Assembly: GCA_025358395.1 (NCBI GenBank)
Contig: JANYJT010000205.1
Span: 1-11,993 of the forward strand
Reading direction: 5' to 3'
Origin: Bacteroidia bacterium
Lineage (GTDB): Bacteria > Bacteroidota > Bacteroidia > Bacteroidales > Prolixibacteraceae
Length of the DNA: 11,993 bases
Shown here: positions 1 through 8,025 of the stretch, piece by piece
How the letters are laid out: the number at the start of each line of letters is the position of its first letter
How positions within the stretch are numbered: position 1 is the first letter of the stretch
The notes under the pieces: generated by a model
The model's database searches: none
Seen by the model: only the letters and a program-made list of their open reading frames with translations
What the model was told of the DNA's origin: nothing
Position numbers and translations under genes: made by a program

Positions 1-415
1 TTCTATTCCTTCAATAATCCCTATCCCAGCTAAAACGACTCTTACCACTCTCTCAAGCAGATCCTTTCATAATCACCAAAATAAGACCAGGAACCTAGTT
101 TTCCTCTTCTTACCTTCTTCTCAATATCTTTCAATGAACTCCTGTTCTATATCTCTTAATTATCCCCTTTCTTACGATCATAAAGCATCACTGCTATGAG
201 CCCGAAAGGGAGTGCAAATGTAAAGCGTTTTTTTATCCTAAACAACCCACACGAAAAAATAGTTTAAGAATTTTTGATTTGTATTAGCTATCCTTTTGAC
301 TATCTGAAATATTAATCACCTAAAAAATATATAAAAATTAAATCTGACAGGCGATTTTGAATCAGAAATAACACAATTGTATTATTTTTACCACTTCATT
401 GAAACAAGCCACGAC
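1..415. other. Left-edge region without a supportable gene
   Basis: No convincing protein-coding gene was found here. The minus strand is purine-rich, as sense strands of genes in this window often are. It holds three short overlapping open stretches in different frames: about 16 codons starting near 181, about 30 codons ending near 51, and one open to the left edge from about 68. These could be decayed coding sequence or chance. A plus-strand frame is open from base 2 to about 199, but it is rich in Ser and Leu and looks like the antisense of the purine-rich strand. Bases 250-415 are very AT-rich and must hold the promoter of the mannosyltransferase gene. The best -7-like matches there, TCCTTTTG at 291-298 and TATTTTTA at 383-390, are imperfect, so I do not call a rightward promoter. 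Confidence 0.5.
215..246 (-). promoter_or_regulatory. Bacteroidota-type promoter match firing leftward
   Basis: Read on the minus strand, GTTG (complement of 243-246) is followed after 20 nt by TACATTTG (complement of 215-222). That is a perfect match to the Bacteroidota -7 element TAnnTTTG with an acceptable -33 element at normal spacing. Transcription would begin near 208 and run off the left edge. The transcript would open with a small GC-rich inverted repeat (CCCTTTCGGG, 201-210). What is transcribed is not clear, because no complete gene is visible downstream on this strand. Confidence 0.45.
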
Positions 416-1153
416 GTGTCTGATAGCATAATTATAATTCCTACCTACAACGAAAAAGAGAACATTGAGCGGATGATCCGTACAATATTCAAACTCCCAA
501 AAACTTTTCATGTATTGATTATCGATGACAATTCACCGGATGGAACTGCTGAAATCGTCAAAAAGTTGATAAAGGAATTTCCAACCCAACTCTTTATGAC
601 TGAACGCAAGGGAAAATTGGGATTGGGAACTGCTTATCTGACAGGATTTAAACGTGCACTGGAAAGTGGTTACCAATACATCTTCGAAATGGATGCCGAC
701 TTTTCTCACAATCCTGATGACCTGATTCAACTTTACAAAGCATGTGCTGACGAGGGGGCTGACCTTGCCATCGGGTCAAGATATATTTCCGGAATTAATG
801 TTATCAATTGGCCTTTGAAAAGAGTACTGATGTCATACTCCGCTTCAAAATATGTAAGAATGGTTACCGGGATGAAAATTATGGATACCACCGCCGGCTT
901 CAAATGTTACAGAAAGAAGGTTCTGGATCGTATCGACCTCAACAGAATTAAGATGAAAGGTTATGGCTTCCAAATCGAAATGAAATTTAAAACATGGAAA
1001 CTTGGATTCAAAATTACAGAGGTGCCTATTATCTTTACTGACCGTAAAGAAGGTGCATCAAAAATGAGCGGAAGTATTTTTGGAGAGGCATTCAAAGGGG
1101 TCATCAAAATGAAAATTGCCAGCTATTTTTCAGATCCTGGTAAAAAGAACTAA
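416..1153 (+). CDS. Polyprenol monophosphomannose synthase (GT2 family, DPM1-like)
   Basis: Family 2 glycosyltransferase that, by family, transfers mannose from GDP-mannose to polyprenyl phosphate on the cytoplasmic face of the membrane, supplying lipid-linked mannose for glycan or protein glycosylation. With the GTG at 416 as start the product is 245 residues. Visible motifs are IIPTYNE near residues 7-13, DDNSPDGT at 37-44, the metal and nucleotide-sugar DAD motif (MDADFSHNP) at 93-95, GSRY at 120-123 and DRKEGASKM at 209-217, as in DPM1-type enzymes. There is no C-terminal membrane domain, so this is the short soluble or peripheral form. The frame stays open back to a TTG at 377, but the family starts just before the IIPTYNE strand, so I prefer GTG 416 (VSDSIIIIPTYNE). 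It lies 46 nt before pyrC with no clear promoter between them, so the two are probably cotranscribed. The exact sugar donor cannot be read from the sequence. Confidence 0.9.
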   Translation: MSDSIIIIPTYNEKENIERMIRTIFKLPKTFHVLIIDDNSPDGTAEIVKKLIKEFPTQLFMTERKGKLGLGTAYLTGFKRALESGYQYIFEMDADFSHNPDDLIQLYKACADEGADLAIGSRYISGINVINWPLKRVLMSYSASKYVRMVTGMKIMDTTAGFKCYRKKVLDRIDLNRIKMKGYGFQIEMKFKTWKLGFKITEVPIIFTDRKEGASKMSGSIFGEAFKGVIKMKIASYFSDPGKKN

Positions 1154-1199
1154 TTTATAAGAGCAAAAAACAATAGCTTAGCTGAACCATTATTAAAGA

Positions 1200-2570
1200 A
1201 TGAAAGATATTATTATCAAAAATGCAAAGGTTGTAAATGAGGGCAAAATCCTGCGTGATACAAGTCTGCTAATCAGGAATGGAATCATTGAGAAAATATT
1301 CAGGGATTCAGTTCCGGAGACAATATTGGCTCAGGCAGAGGTAATTGATGCTTCCGGCAAGTTTTTGCTGCCTGGTGTAATTGATGATCAGGTTCATTTT
1401 CGTGAACCTGGACTCACCCACAAAGGTGATATCTATTCTGAATCAAAAGCAGCCATTGCTGGTGGGGTAACCTCTTTCATGGAAATGCCAAATACTGTGC
1501 CACCAGCAACAACCCAGGATCTATTAAATGAAAAATATATAAGGGCCTCTGAAATCTCTTTGGCGAATTACTCTTTTTACATTGGAGCTACCAATGATAA
1601 TCTTGATGAATTGCTTAAAACAGATCCTGCTAAAGTATGTGGAATTAAAGTTTTTATGGGTTCTTCTACCGGAAATATGCTGGTCGATAATCCTGTAACA
1701 CTTTCCTCTTTGTTTCAGAGATCTAAAATGTTAATTGCTGTCCATTGTGAGGATGAATCTATCGTTCAGACTAACCTCGCAGCTGCAATTGAAAGGTATG
1801 GTGAAGATATTCCAATTAACGAACATCCTAAAATTAGAGATGCAAGTGCCTGTTTTAGTTCTTCTTCAAAGGCAGTGGAACTGGCTAAAAAATTTGGCAC
1901 CCGACTTCATATCCTTCATATTTCGACAGCCGCTGAAATTGCTTTGTTCGAATCCTCTCCGGTAAAAAATAAAAAAATCACTTCAGAAGTATGCGTGCAC
2001 CATCTATGGTTTTCCGATGCAGATTATGAAAAATTAGGGTCAAAGATCAAATGGAATCCCGCCATCAAATCCGGCAATGACCGCGCCAGTCTGATAAAGG
2101 CTGTTAATGAGAATAGAATAGATGTGATTGCAACAGATCATGCACCACATACACAGGAAGAAAAGGGGCGCCCTTATCTTCAAATGCCATCTGGTGGTCC
2201 TTTGGTAGAACACTCTTTGGTTGCCATGCTCGAATTAAGCCGAAATGGCAAGATCTCAATTGAGAAAGTAGTCGAAAAAATGTGCCATGCTCCAGCTGAC
2301 CTGTTTGGAATTGAAAAGCGTGGCTACATCCGCAAAGGATACAAGGCAGACATAGTTTTGGTAGATGCTGGAAAATGGACAGTATCAAAGGAGAACATCC
2401 AGGCTAAATGCAATTGGTCGCCATTCGAAGGTGAATCCTTCTATTATTATATTACAAATACTTTCGTAAACGGAAATATGGTTTACGAAAATAGACAACC
2501 GGGAAAAAAGGGAACATTCCACGAACAGTTTAAAGGTGAAAGGCTTTGTTTTAACAGAGAGAACCAGTAA
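1200..2570 (+). CDS. pyrC: Dihydroorotase
   Basis: Zinc amidohydrolase of de novo pyrimidine synthesis in the cytoplasm, interconverting N-carbamoyl-L-aspartate and dihydroorotate. The 456-residue product has the amidohydrolase plan: a short N-terminal beta-sandwich part, the metal motif IDDQVHFREPG at 61-71, substrate-loop MPNT at 96-99, a conserved K150 in IKVFMGSSTGN, metal or substrate histidines H182 (HCEDE) and H240 (HILHIST), the catalytic-Asp motif TDHAPH at 312-317 and a C-terminal return to the sandwich (KADIVLVD). Length and these blocks match the Bacteroidota dihydroorotase I remember from Porphyromonas gingivalis. The first histidine of the usual D-x-H-x-H metal motif is Gln64 here; I believe that is typical of this lineage, so it does not argue against activity. 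The ATG at 1200 is preceded by AAAGA and starts directly at the expected first strand (MKDIIIKNAKVV). The stop abuts that of convergent lysC. Confidence 0.96.
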   Translation: MKDIIIKNAKVVNEGKILRDTSLLIRNGIIEKIFRDSVPETILAQAEVIDASGKFLLPGVIDDQVHFREPGLTHKGDIYSESKAAIAGGVTSFMEMPNTVPPATTQDLLNEKYIRASEISLANYSFYIGATNDNLDELLKTDPAKVCGIKVFMGSSTGNMLVDNPVTLSSLFQRSKMLIAVHCEDESIVQTNLAAAIERYGEDIPINEHPKIRDASACFSSSSKAVELAKKFGTRLHILHISTAAEIALFESSPVKNKKITSEVCVHHLWFSDADYEKLGSKIKWNPAIKSGNDRASLIKAVNENRIDVIATDHAPHTQEEKGRPYLQMPSGGPLVEHSLVAMLELSRNGKISIEKVVEKMCHAPADLFGIEKRGYIRKGYKADIVLVDAGKWTVSKENIQAKCNWSPFEGESFYYYITNTFVNGNMVYENRQPGKKGTFHEQFKGERLCFNRENQ

Positions 2571-3827
2571 CTATTTGAGCAGAAAACGTACTATTTTCCG
2601 TGTCCGCTGTTCAACATAGATGGTCTTACCTGCCGTGCACTCATCAATGGCTTCCTTTGTAAAATAGCGTATAGTTAGCAGTTCAAGTCCATCGTTGTAG
2701 TGCACAACAAAATGATTTGATAACTCTTTAATCAATTGCTCAAAATCTCTTTCCGGCCGATCAATTGCCAGTGAAAAATTCATCGCCGATTGCTGAACTA
2801 AATTTACTTTCATCCTGAATTTCGAAAACAACCGATAAATATTTGCAATGCTCTCCTCGGCAATAAAAGAAAAATCTTTTGGTGAAACCGTTATCAGTAC
2901 CTGATCCTCCTTGTTAATGATAACAGGGATGTATTCCATTGCATGATCAATGTTGCAAATTTGGGAACCTACCTCTTCAGGATGTATAAATGATCTCACA
3001 TAGAGAGGTATCTGCTTCTCAACCAATGGCTTCATTGTTTTAGGATGAATTACCTTTGCTCCATAATAGGTCATTTCAACTGCCTCTCGGTAAGATAGTT
3101 TCTCCAGTTTGAAAGTCTTGACATACTTGTGCGGATCAGCATTCATTATCCCCGGAACATCCTTCCAAATCGTAACACTTTCTGCATCCAGGACATTGGC
3201 TAGAATGGCAGCTGTATAGTCAGATCCCTCCCTTCCAAGGGTAGTAGTCAAATTGAATGTCGTAGCTCCAATAAAACCCTGGGTCAGACAAACGCTGTTC
3301 TCTGCAAACTGAAAGGCTTTAGGTACTAGCCTCCCGGTAAGGTCCCAGTCAATCTGACCTTCACGCCAGGTATCGTTTGTACGAATATAGTGACCGGCAT
3401 CAATCCATTTGGTGATTCTTCCGATGTGATTCAGGTAACTTGCCAATATTTCAGTAGATACCATTTCACCGGTCGAAACTATTTGGTCATATTCAAAATC
3501 ATAATTCAATGAAGGAGGAATATTAACCCTTTTCAGCAGGGCATCAAATTCTTCATGTAAAGAACGTTCAAGCCTTTCATGTCCGGAAGTAAAAAGCTCC
3601 TGCGCAATTTTGAGATGAGCCTCTTTTAAACAATTAATTCCATTGACCGCCTCTTCAATTTTACCATCAAAGTAATTTCTTGTCACCTGCACGAGCGCAT
3701 CTGTCGTTTTTCCCATAGCAGAAACTACCACGATTAGCAGATCTGGTTCATTGTTAATGATAGCTGCAGTATTGATCACACTGGCAGCATCTTTCACAGA
3801 AGCTCCACCAAATTTGAATACCTTCAT
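2571..3827 (-). CDS. lysC: Aspartate kinase, monofunctional
   Basis: Phosphorylates L-aspartate to 4-phospho-aspartate, the entry step to lysine, diaminopimelate, threonine and methionine. Counting from the ATG at 3827 the protein has 418 residues. The N-terminal kinase domain begins at once with KFGGAS (4-9), followed by the STGE motif (118-121), GREGSDYTAA (198-207) and the ATP-site segment WKDVPGIMNADP (221-232). The C-terminal part from about residue 303 (ITVSPKDF, VNLVQQSAMNFSLAID) looks like the ACT regulatory region through which such enzymes are inhibited by end products; which amino acid is sensed cannot be told. There is no homoserine dehydrogenase domain. The frame extends upstream to a TTG at 3881, but those 18 residues are not family-like and overlap a promoter match, so I reject that start. 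Convergent with pyrC (0 nt between stops) and divergent from mfd. Confidence 0.95.
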   Translation of the reverse strand: MKVFKFGGASVKDAASVINTAAIINNEPDLLIVVVSAMGKTTDALVQVTRNYFDGKIEEAVNGINCLKEAHLKIAQELFTSGHERLERSLHEEFDALLKRVNIPPSLNYDFEYDQIVSTGEMVSTEILASYLNHIGRITKWIDAGHYIRTNDTWREGQIDWDLTGRLVPKAFQFAENSVCLTQGFIGATTFNLTTTLGREGSDYTAAILANVLDAESVTIWKDVPGIMNADPHKYVKTFKLEKLSYREAVEMTYYGAKVIHPKTMKPLVEKQIPLYVRSFIHPEEVGSQICNIDHAMEYIPVIINKEDQVLITVSPKDFSFIAEESIANIYRLFSKFRMKVNLVQQSAMNFSLAIDRPERDFEQLIKELSNHFVVHYNDGLELLTIRYFTKEAIDECTAGKTIYVEQRTRKIVRFLLK

Positions 3828-3841
3828 CTTCAATAATTTTC

Positions 3842-3874
3842 CAAGTTTACGATGGTTATTAAACCCACCACAAA
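3842..3874 (-). promoter_or_regulatory. Candidate lysC promoter
   Basis: On the minus strand TTTG (complement of 3871-3874) is followed after 21 nt by TAAACTTG (complement of 3842-3849). This differs by one base from the TAnnTTTG -7 consensus and has a perfect -33 element. Transcription would begin close to 3835, giving a very short leader before the ATG at 3827. That supports this start over the TTG at 3881, which would lie upstream of the transcript. Confidence 0.45.
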
Positions 3875-3905
3875 ATAACAAAAAAGGAGGACACTCAGTT
3901 TCAGG

Positions 3906-3936
3906 TTCGGCATAATCTGCAAAATTTGTAACTTCG
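3906..3936 (+). promoter_or_regulatory. Weak candidate mfd promoter
   Basis: TTCG at 3906-3909, then 19 nt, then TAACTTCG at 3929-3936, each one mismatch from TTTG and TAnnTTTG. The TA of the -7 element also belongs to the in-frame TAA (3929-3931) that limits the mfd reading frame. Transcription near 3943 would leave a leader of roughly 16 nt before the TTG start. It lies back to back with the lysC promoter candidate. Confidence 0.3.
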
Positions 3937-3958
3937 CAAATTCATATATAGGCAACAC

Positions 3959-6900
3959 TTGGAATTAGCAGAATTTCTTCATCTATATCGCTCCCATCCA
4001 TCCCTCATTGGATTAAAAGAATCTTTAAAACATTCTGGAGGGAAAAAACTATCCGTTTCCGGCCTTTCAGGGTCTTCATCAACGGTCGCATTTTCTGTAT
4101 TGCGGGAGATGATCTCTTACCAGGCACTTTTTATCCTCAGCGATCGCGAAGAAGCGGCATTTTTCTTTGATGACCTTCAGGTCCTTGGCCGGGAAAATGA
4201 ACTATTGTTTTTCCCATCATCTTATAAAAGAAATATTTGGCACGATCATATCGACAACGATAATATCATTTTACGGACGGATGTGTTAAACAAGCTTTCC
4301 GTTAAAGAGAAGAATTATCTGATTATTACTTACCCTGAAGCAATCATGGAATTGGTAGTTTCAGAGGCAGGACTTCAAAAGAACACCCTTCATGTCAAAA
4401 CAGGGGATAAACTTTCTATCTCCTTTATAAATGAATTACTTTATGAATACGGATTTGAAAGAGTTGAATTTGTTTTTGAGCCTGGTCAATATTCCATTCG
4501 CGGATCCATTGTAGATATTTTCTCTTATTCCAATGAAGACCCTTACCGGATCGATTTTTTTGGCGATGTGGTGGAAACAATCCGGTCGTTTGATATTGAA
4601 GATCAGATTTCGAAAGTCCCCTATACAAAAATCTCCATCATTCCCAATATCCAGGAAGGGCTTACAGAAGAGAAAAAAGTCTCTTTTTTTGAATTTCTCT
4701 ACAAAGAAACCTTTATAGTCTCAAGAGATTTCGATCAATTGGATAAACTCGTTGGTGAATTAAGCTTTTCTGCGAATCAAGCAATCTCAGTTGATGATCA
4801 TGAGCTTTCTGCTGGTAGTTTTCTTTCTGTAGAACAGCTTAAAAATTATCGCAGGAAGTTCTCACTCATTGAATTAAAATCGAACAAAAAAGGTGCAGTA
4901 ACAACTGCCGAATTTCACACTTCCCCTCAGCCGGTTTTCAATAAAAATTTCGACCTTTTGGGCGCTAACCTTAAAGAAAACAGACACAAAGGGTATCATA
5001 ATCTGATCCTTTCTTCAAGTTCGAAACAAATAGACAGGTTACATGCAATATTTGACGATAAAGGTGATCCGCAAAAACTTGATTCGCTTCCTTTTGCCTT
5101 ACAGGAAGGGTTTATTGACCATGATCTAAAGATTTGCTGTTATAATGATCACCAAATCTTTGAAAGATATCACAGGTATAAATTACGAACCAAAAAACCT
5201 TCCCGTCAAGCTATTACACTGAAAGAACTGAGCAAACTCCAAGTGGGTGATTTCGTTGTTCATACAGATCACGGGATCGGAAAATTTGCCGGATTAGTTC
5301 GCAATGAGGTGAACGGAGTAGTTCAGGAAGCTGTAAGGTTGTCTTATAGGGACAATGATTCATTGCTCGTAAGCATCCATTCTCTTCACAGGATCTCTAA
5401 ATACAAAGGAAAAGAGGGCCGGGAGCCTGCCATTCATAAATTAGGGACGGCTGCCTGGCAAAATATGAAGAATAAGACCAAGAGCAAGGTCAAAGACATT
5501 GCCCGGGAACTAATCGCTTTATATGCAGCAAGAAAAATGGAGAAGGGATATGCTTATATGCCAGATACCTACCTTCAGCAGGAGCTTGAGGCAAGCTTTA
5601 TTTACGAGGATACTCCGGATCAAATCAAAGCAACCATTTCCGTGAAAGAAGACATGGAAAAATTGATGCCCATGGATCGGCTTATATGCGGTGATGTTGG
5701 ATTCGGCAAAACTGAAATCGCTGTGCGTGCTGCATTCAAGGCGGTTACCGATAGCAAACAAGTCGCCATTCTTGTCCCGACTACCATATTGGCCTTACAA
5801 CATTTCAAGACTTTCAGGGAACGGTTGCGTGATTTTCCCTGCAATGTAGAATATATCAGCAGATTAAGACATACTTCTGACGTAAAAAGGGTTTTACAGG
5901 AATTGGCATCCGGTAAAGTCGATATTCTGATCGGAACTCATAAGATGATTGGAAAGGAGGTAAAGTTCAAAAATCTCGGATTGCTGATCGTGGATGAAGA
6001 ACAACGGTTTGGAGTTTCTGTAAAGGAGAAATTAAAACAAATGAAAATCAATGTCGATACCTTGACACTTACAGCAACCCCAATTCCTAGGACACTACAG
6101 TTTTCGTTGATGGGAGCACGCGACTTGTCAATCATCAGTACGCCTCCTCCAAACAGATATCCTATTTCCACCGAGGTTCACTCCTTCGATGAAGAATTAA
6201 TCAGAGAAGCCATCACTTATGAGGTTTCCCGGGGAGGTCAGGTCTTTTTTATCAACAATAGAGTAAACAACATATATGAATTGGAACGATTGATTCATAA
6301 GCTCTGTCCAGGTGTAAGAACCATTGTTGGCCATGGACAGATGGAGGGAGATAAATTGGAAAAGGTTATGTTCGACTTTATCAATGGGGACTTTGACGTT
6401 TTGATCGCTACAACCATCATAGAATCCGGTCTGGATATACCCAATACCAATACTATTTTTATCAACAATGCCCAAAATTTTGGTCTAAGTGAACTTCATC
6501 AATTGAGAGGAAGGGTCGGACGATCAAACAAAAAAGCATTTTGTTATCTTTTGACTCCTCCACTTGAATCTATGACTCCTGAAGCGAGGCGCCGATTGCA
6601 GGCAATTGAGGAATTTTCTGATATTGGTAGCGGATTTAGCCTGGCCATGCAGGATCTTGATATCCGTGGAGCGGGGAATCTTTTGGGCGGTGAGCAGAGC
6701 GGTTTCATTGCTGATATTGGATTTGAAGCCTATCAACGTATCCTGAATGAAGCCATGGAAGAGTTAAGAAATGATGAATTTCAAGGCGTTTTTGAAGAGC
6801 AGGAGATCAAAGACCAACAGAATGCATTTCTGCAAACATCCTTCATCCGGGATTGTACCATTGACACGGACCTGGAACTTCTGATTCCTGATAATTATGT

Positions 6901-7327
6901 TAGCAGCATTTCAGAACGTGTTTTACTTTATAGGGAATTAGATGATTTAAAAGGAGAAGATACGCTCAGACTATTTGAGCAAACCATGGCCGATCGTTTT
7001 GGCCAGATTCCAAAGCCCGCCAAAGAATTGTTGGATGTTGTAAGACTTAGATGGCAAGCCATTGCCTTGAACATGGAAAAATTGATCGTGAAAGATAAGA
7101 AATTGTTCTGCTATCTCCCATCAGATCAGAGCTCAAAATATTATTTTTCGAAGGAATTTTCAGGACTGATGCAATGGATCTCGAAGAATCCGCAATGCAA
7201 AGTCAAAGAGAACAAAGGAAAACTGGCTGTCATTCTGGAGAATATCGGCTCAATCCGGGAAGCCTTGGCTATCCTAAATCAAATATCTCAATTCTTAGTC
7301 CAAAATAGAGAACTTGAAAAAATATGA
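3959..7327 (+). CDS. mfd: Transcription-repair coupling factor (Mfd translocase)
   Basis: ATP-driven DNA translocase that removes RNA polymerase stalled at lesions and recruits the UvrA/UvrB excision machinery. The product has 1122 residues, full length for the family. In order: a UvrB-like N-terminal module (about 1-380) whose Walker A region is degenerate (SGLSGSSSTVA near 34-44); a CarD-like RNA-polymerase interaction domain starting at LQVGDFVVHTDHGIGKF (427-443); a superfamily 2 helicase core with Walker A GDVGFGKTE (578-586), DEEQRFG (679-685), TATPIPRT (705-712) and the QLRGRVGRS motif (848-856); and a TRCF C-terminal domain (about 960-1110). The TTG at 3959 is the first usable start after an in-frame TAA at 3929 and gives a normal N-terminus; it is preceded only by a weak ATAGG. 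The stop overlaps the next gene by 4 nt. No missing motif or frame break is seen. Confidence 0.97.
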   Translation: MELAEFLHLYRSHPSLIGLKESLKHSGGKKLSVSGLSGSSSTVAFSVLREMISYQALFILSDREEAAFFFDDLQVLGRENELLFFPSSYKRNIWHDHIDNDNIILRTDVLNKLSVKEKNYLIITYPEAIMELVVSEAGLQKNTLHVKTGDKLSISFINELLYEYGFERVEFVFEPGQYSIRGSIVDIFSYSNEDPYRIDFFGDVVETIRSFDIEDQISKVPYTKISIIPNIQEGLTEEKKVSFFEFLYKETFIVSRDFDQLDKLVGELSFSANQAISVDDHELSAGSFLSVEQLKNYRRKFSLIELKSNKKGAVTTAEFHTSPQPVFNKNFDLLGANLKENRHKGYHNLILSSSSKQIDRLHAIFDDKGDPQKLDSLPFALQEGFIDHDLKICCYNDHQIFERYHRYKLRTKKPSRQAITLKELSKLQVGDFVVHTDHGIGKFAGLVRNEVNGVVQEAVRLSYRDNDSLLVSIHSLHRISKYKGKEGREPAIHKLGTAAWQNMKNKTKSKVKDIARELIALYAARKMEKGYAYMPDTYLQQELEASFIYEDTPDQIKATISVKEDMEKLMPMDRLICGDVGFGKTEIAVRAAFKAVTDSKQVAILVPTTILALQHFKTFRERLRDFPCNVEYISRLRHTSDVKRVLQELASGKVDILIGTHKMIGKEVKFKNLGLLIVDEEQRFGVSVKEKLKQMKINVDTLTLTATPIPRTLQFSLMGARDLSIISTPPPNRYPISTEVHSFDEELIREAITYEVSRGGQVFFINNRVNNIYELERLIHKLCPGVRTIVGHGQMEGDKLEKVMFDFINGDFDVLIATTIIESGLDIPNTNTIFINNAQNFGLSELHQLRGRVGRSNKKAFCYLLTPPLESMTPEARRRLQAIEEFSDIGSGFSLAMQDLDIRGAGNLLGGEQSGFIADIGFEAYQRILNEAMEELRNDEFQGVFEEQEIKDQQNAFLQTSFIRDCTIDTDLELLIPDNYVSSISERVLLYRELDDLKGEDTLRLFEQTMADRFGQIPKPAKELLDVVRLRWQAIALNMEKLIVKDKKLFCYLPSDQSSKYYFSKEFSGLMQWISKNPQCKVKENKGKLAVILENIGSIREALAILNQISQFLVQNRELEKI

Positions 7328-7965
7328 CATTCCCTAAGCCAAATAGTATGTTTCAGGTAAGGGGTATTTTGTTGCTTTTTGTCTTCTCCATTACTTGCTT
7401 AAACACGAACCTGACTGCGCAAACTTCTCGTCTAATTTTACAGTCAGAACGTGAACAGGCTCAAAAGGAATCTGAATTAAAGAATGAAGTAGACCAGGAC
7501 TCAATGTTGCATTTCAGCTTTCCCCCCATTGAAATCAGAGCAGAATATATTTATAAAAGCAAACAGCAGGAACGAAAGTATTATCAATTGTATGAAGATG
7601 TTAAACGAACATTTCCACTTTCACAGATTGTATCCAGCGAAGTAAAACTTGTCAATGCAGAACTTGATTCAATCTATCAAACTAAGAATCAAAGGAAAGC
7701 ATATCTAAAATGGTACCAAAAGCACACTTACAATACTTATATAGATACGCTTAAATCATTAAATATCAGGCAGATTAAACTTTTTGTTAAATTGATCAAA
7801 AGGGAAACCGGTAGTTCTCCTTTTGATCTGATCAAGAAATATCGTGGCGGTATGGATGCTTTCATCTGGCAGCTTTCAGCCAACGCCTTACTTGTAAATC
7901 TGAAGAGTGATTATGATCCAATCGAAGATGCCATGATCGAAGATATTATCAGGAAATTTTTCTGA
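7324..7965 (+). CDS. Secreted DUF4294 protein of unknown function
   Basis: 213 residues. The N-terminus is a signal peptide: a basic start, a hydrophobic core (ILLLFVFSITCL, about 15-26) and a likely cleavage after NLTA (A32), so the protein is probably periplasmic. A charged linker (about 40-60) leads into the conserved block from FPPIEIRAEYIY (66-77) through TFPLSQ (96-101), LFVKLIKRETG (153-163), DLIKKYRGGMDAFIWQ (168-183) and LKSDYDP (193-199). I recognise this pattern as DUF4294, a family I know only from Bacteroidota and without an assigned activity. No catalytic motif is evident. The ATG at 7324 overlaps the mfd stop (ATGA), which suggests translational coupling. A second ATG at 7348 (MFQVRGILLL) gives an equally good, shorter signal peptide, so the exact start is open. 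Confidence 0.85.
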   Translation: MTFPKPNSMFQVRGILLLFVFSITCLNTNLTAQTSRLILQSEREQAQKESELKNEVDQDSMLHFSFPPIEIRAEYIYKSKQQERKYYQLYEDVKRTFPLSQIVSSEVKLVNAELDSIYQTKNQRKAYLKWYQKHTYNTYIDTLKSLNIRQIKLFVKLIKRETGSSPFDLIKKYRGGMDAFIWQLSANALLVNLKSDYDPIEDAMIEDIIRKFF

Positions 7966-7991
7966 TAATGGTTACTTTTTTTCTAATTTTG
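7961..7991 (+). promoter_or_regulatory. Promoter match upstream of the NagB/PIG-L fusion
   Basis: TCTG at 7961-7964, 19 nt, then TAATTTTG at 7984-7991. The -7 element matches TAnnTTTG perfectly and the -33 element has one mismatch. Transcription would begin near 7998, roughly 28 nt before the TTG start and 73 nt before the alternative GTG. The gene therefore probably has its own promoter although it lies only 60 nt after the DUF4294 gene. No terminator hairpin is visible between the two. Confidence 0.5.
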
Positions 7992-8025
7992 ACGTAAGAA
8001 CACCAATATAACTACTGTGTGAACA

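Noticed and set aside
2..199. Open plus-strand frame from the left edge
   Set aside because: It is very rich in Ser and Leu with no motif, and is best explained as the antisense of a purine-rich strand.
201..222. Possible tRNA start on the minus strand (GGGCTCATAGC after a promoter)
   Set aside because: The following bases do not form D, anticodon or T arms, and no TTC-containing T loop is present.
377..415. TTG start extending the mannosyltransferase by 13 residues
   Set aside because: The added residues are not family-like, and GTG 416 begins directly before the conserved first strand.
3828..3881. TTG start extending aspartate kinase by 18 residues
   Set aside because: The family begins at MKVFKFGGAS, and the extension overlaps a promoter match that would start the transcript downstream of the TTG.
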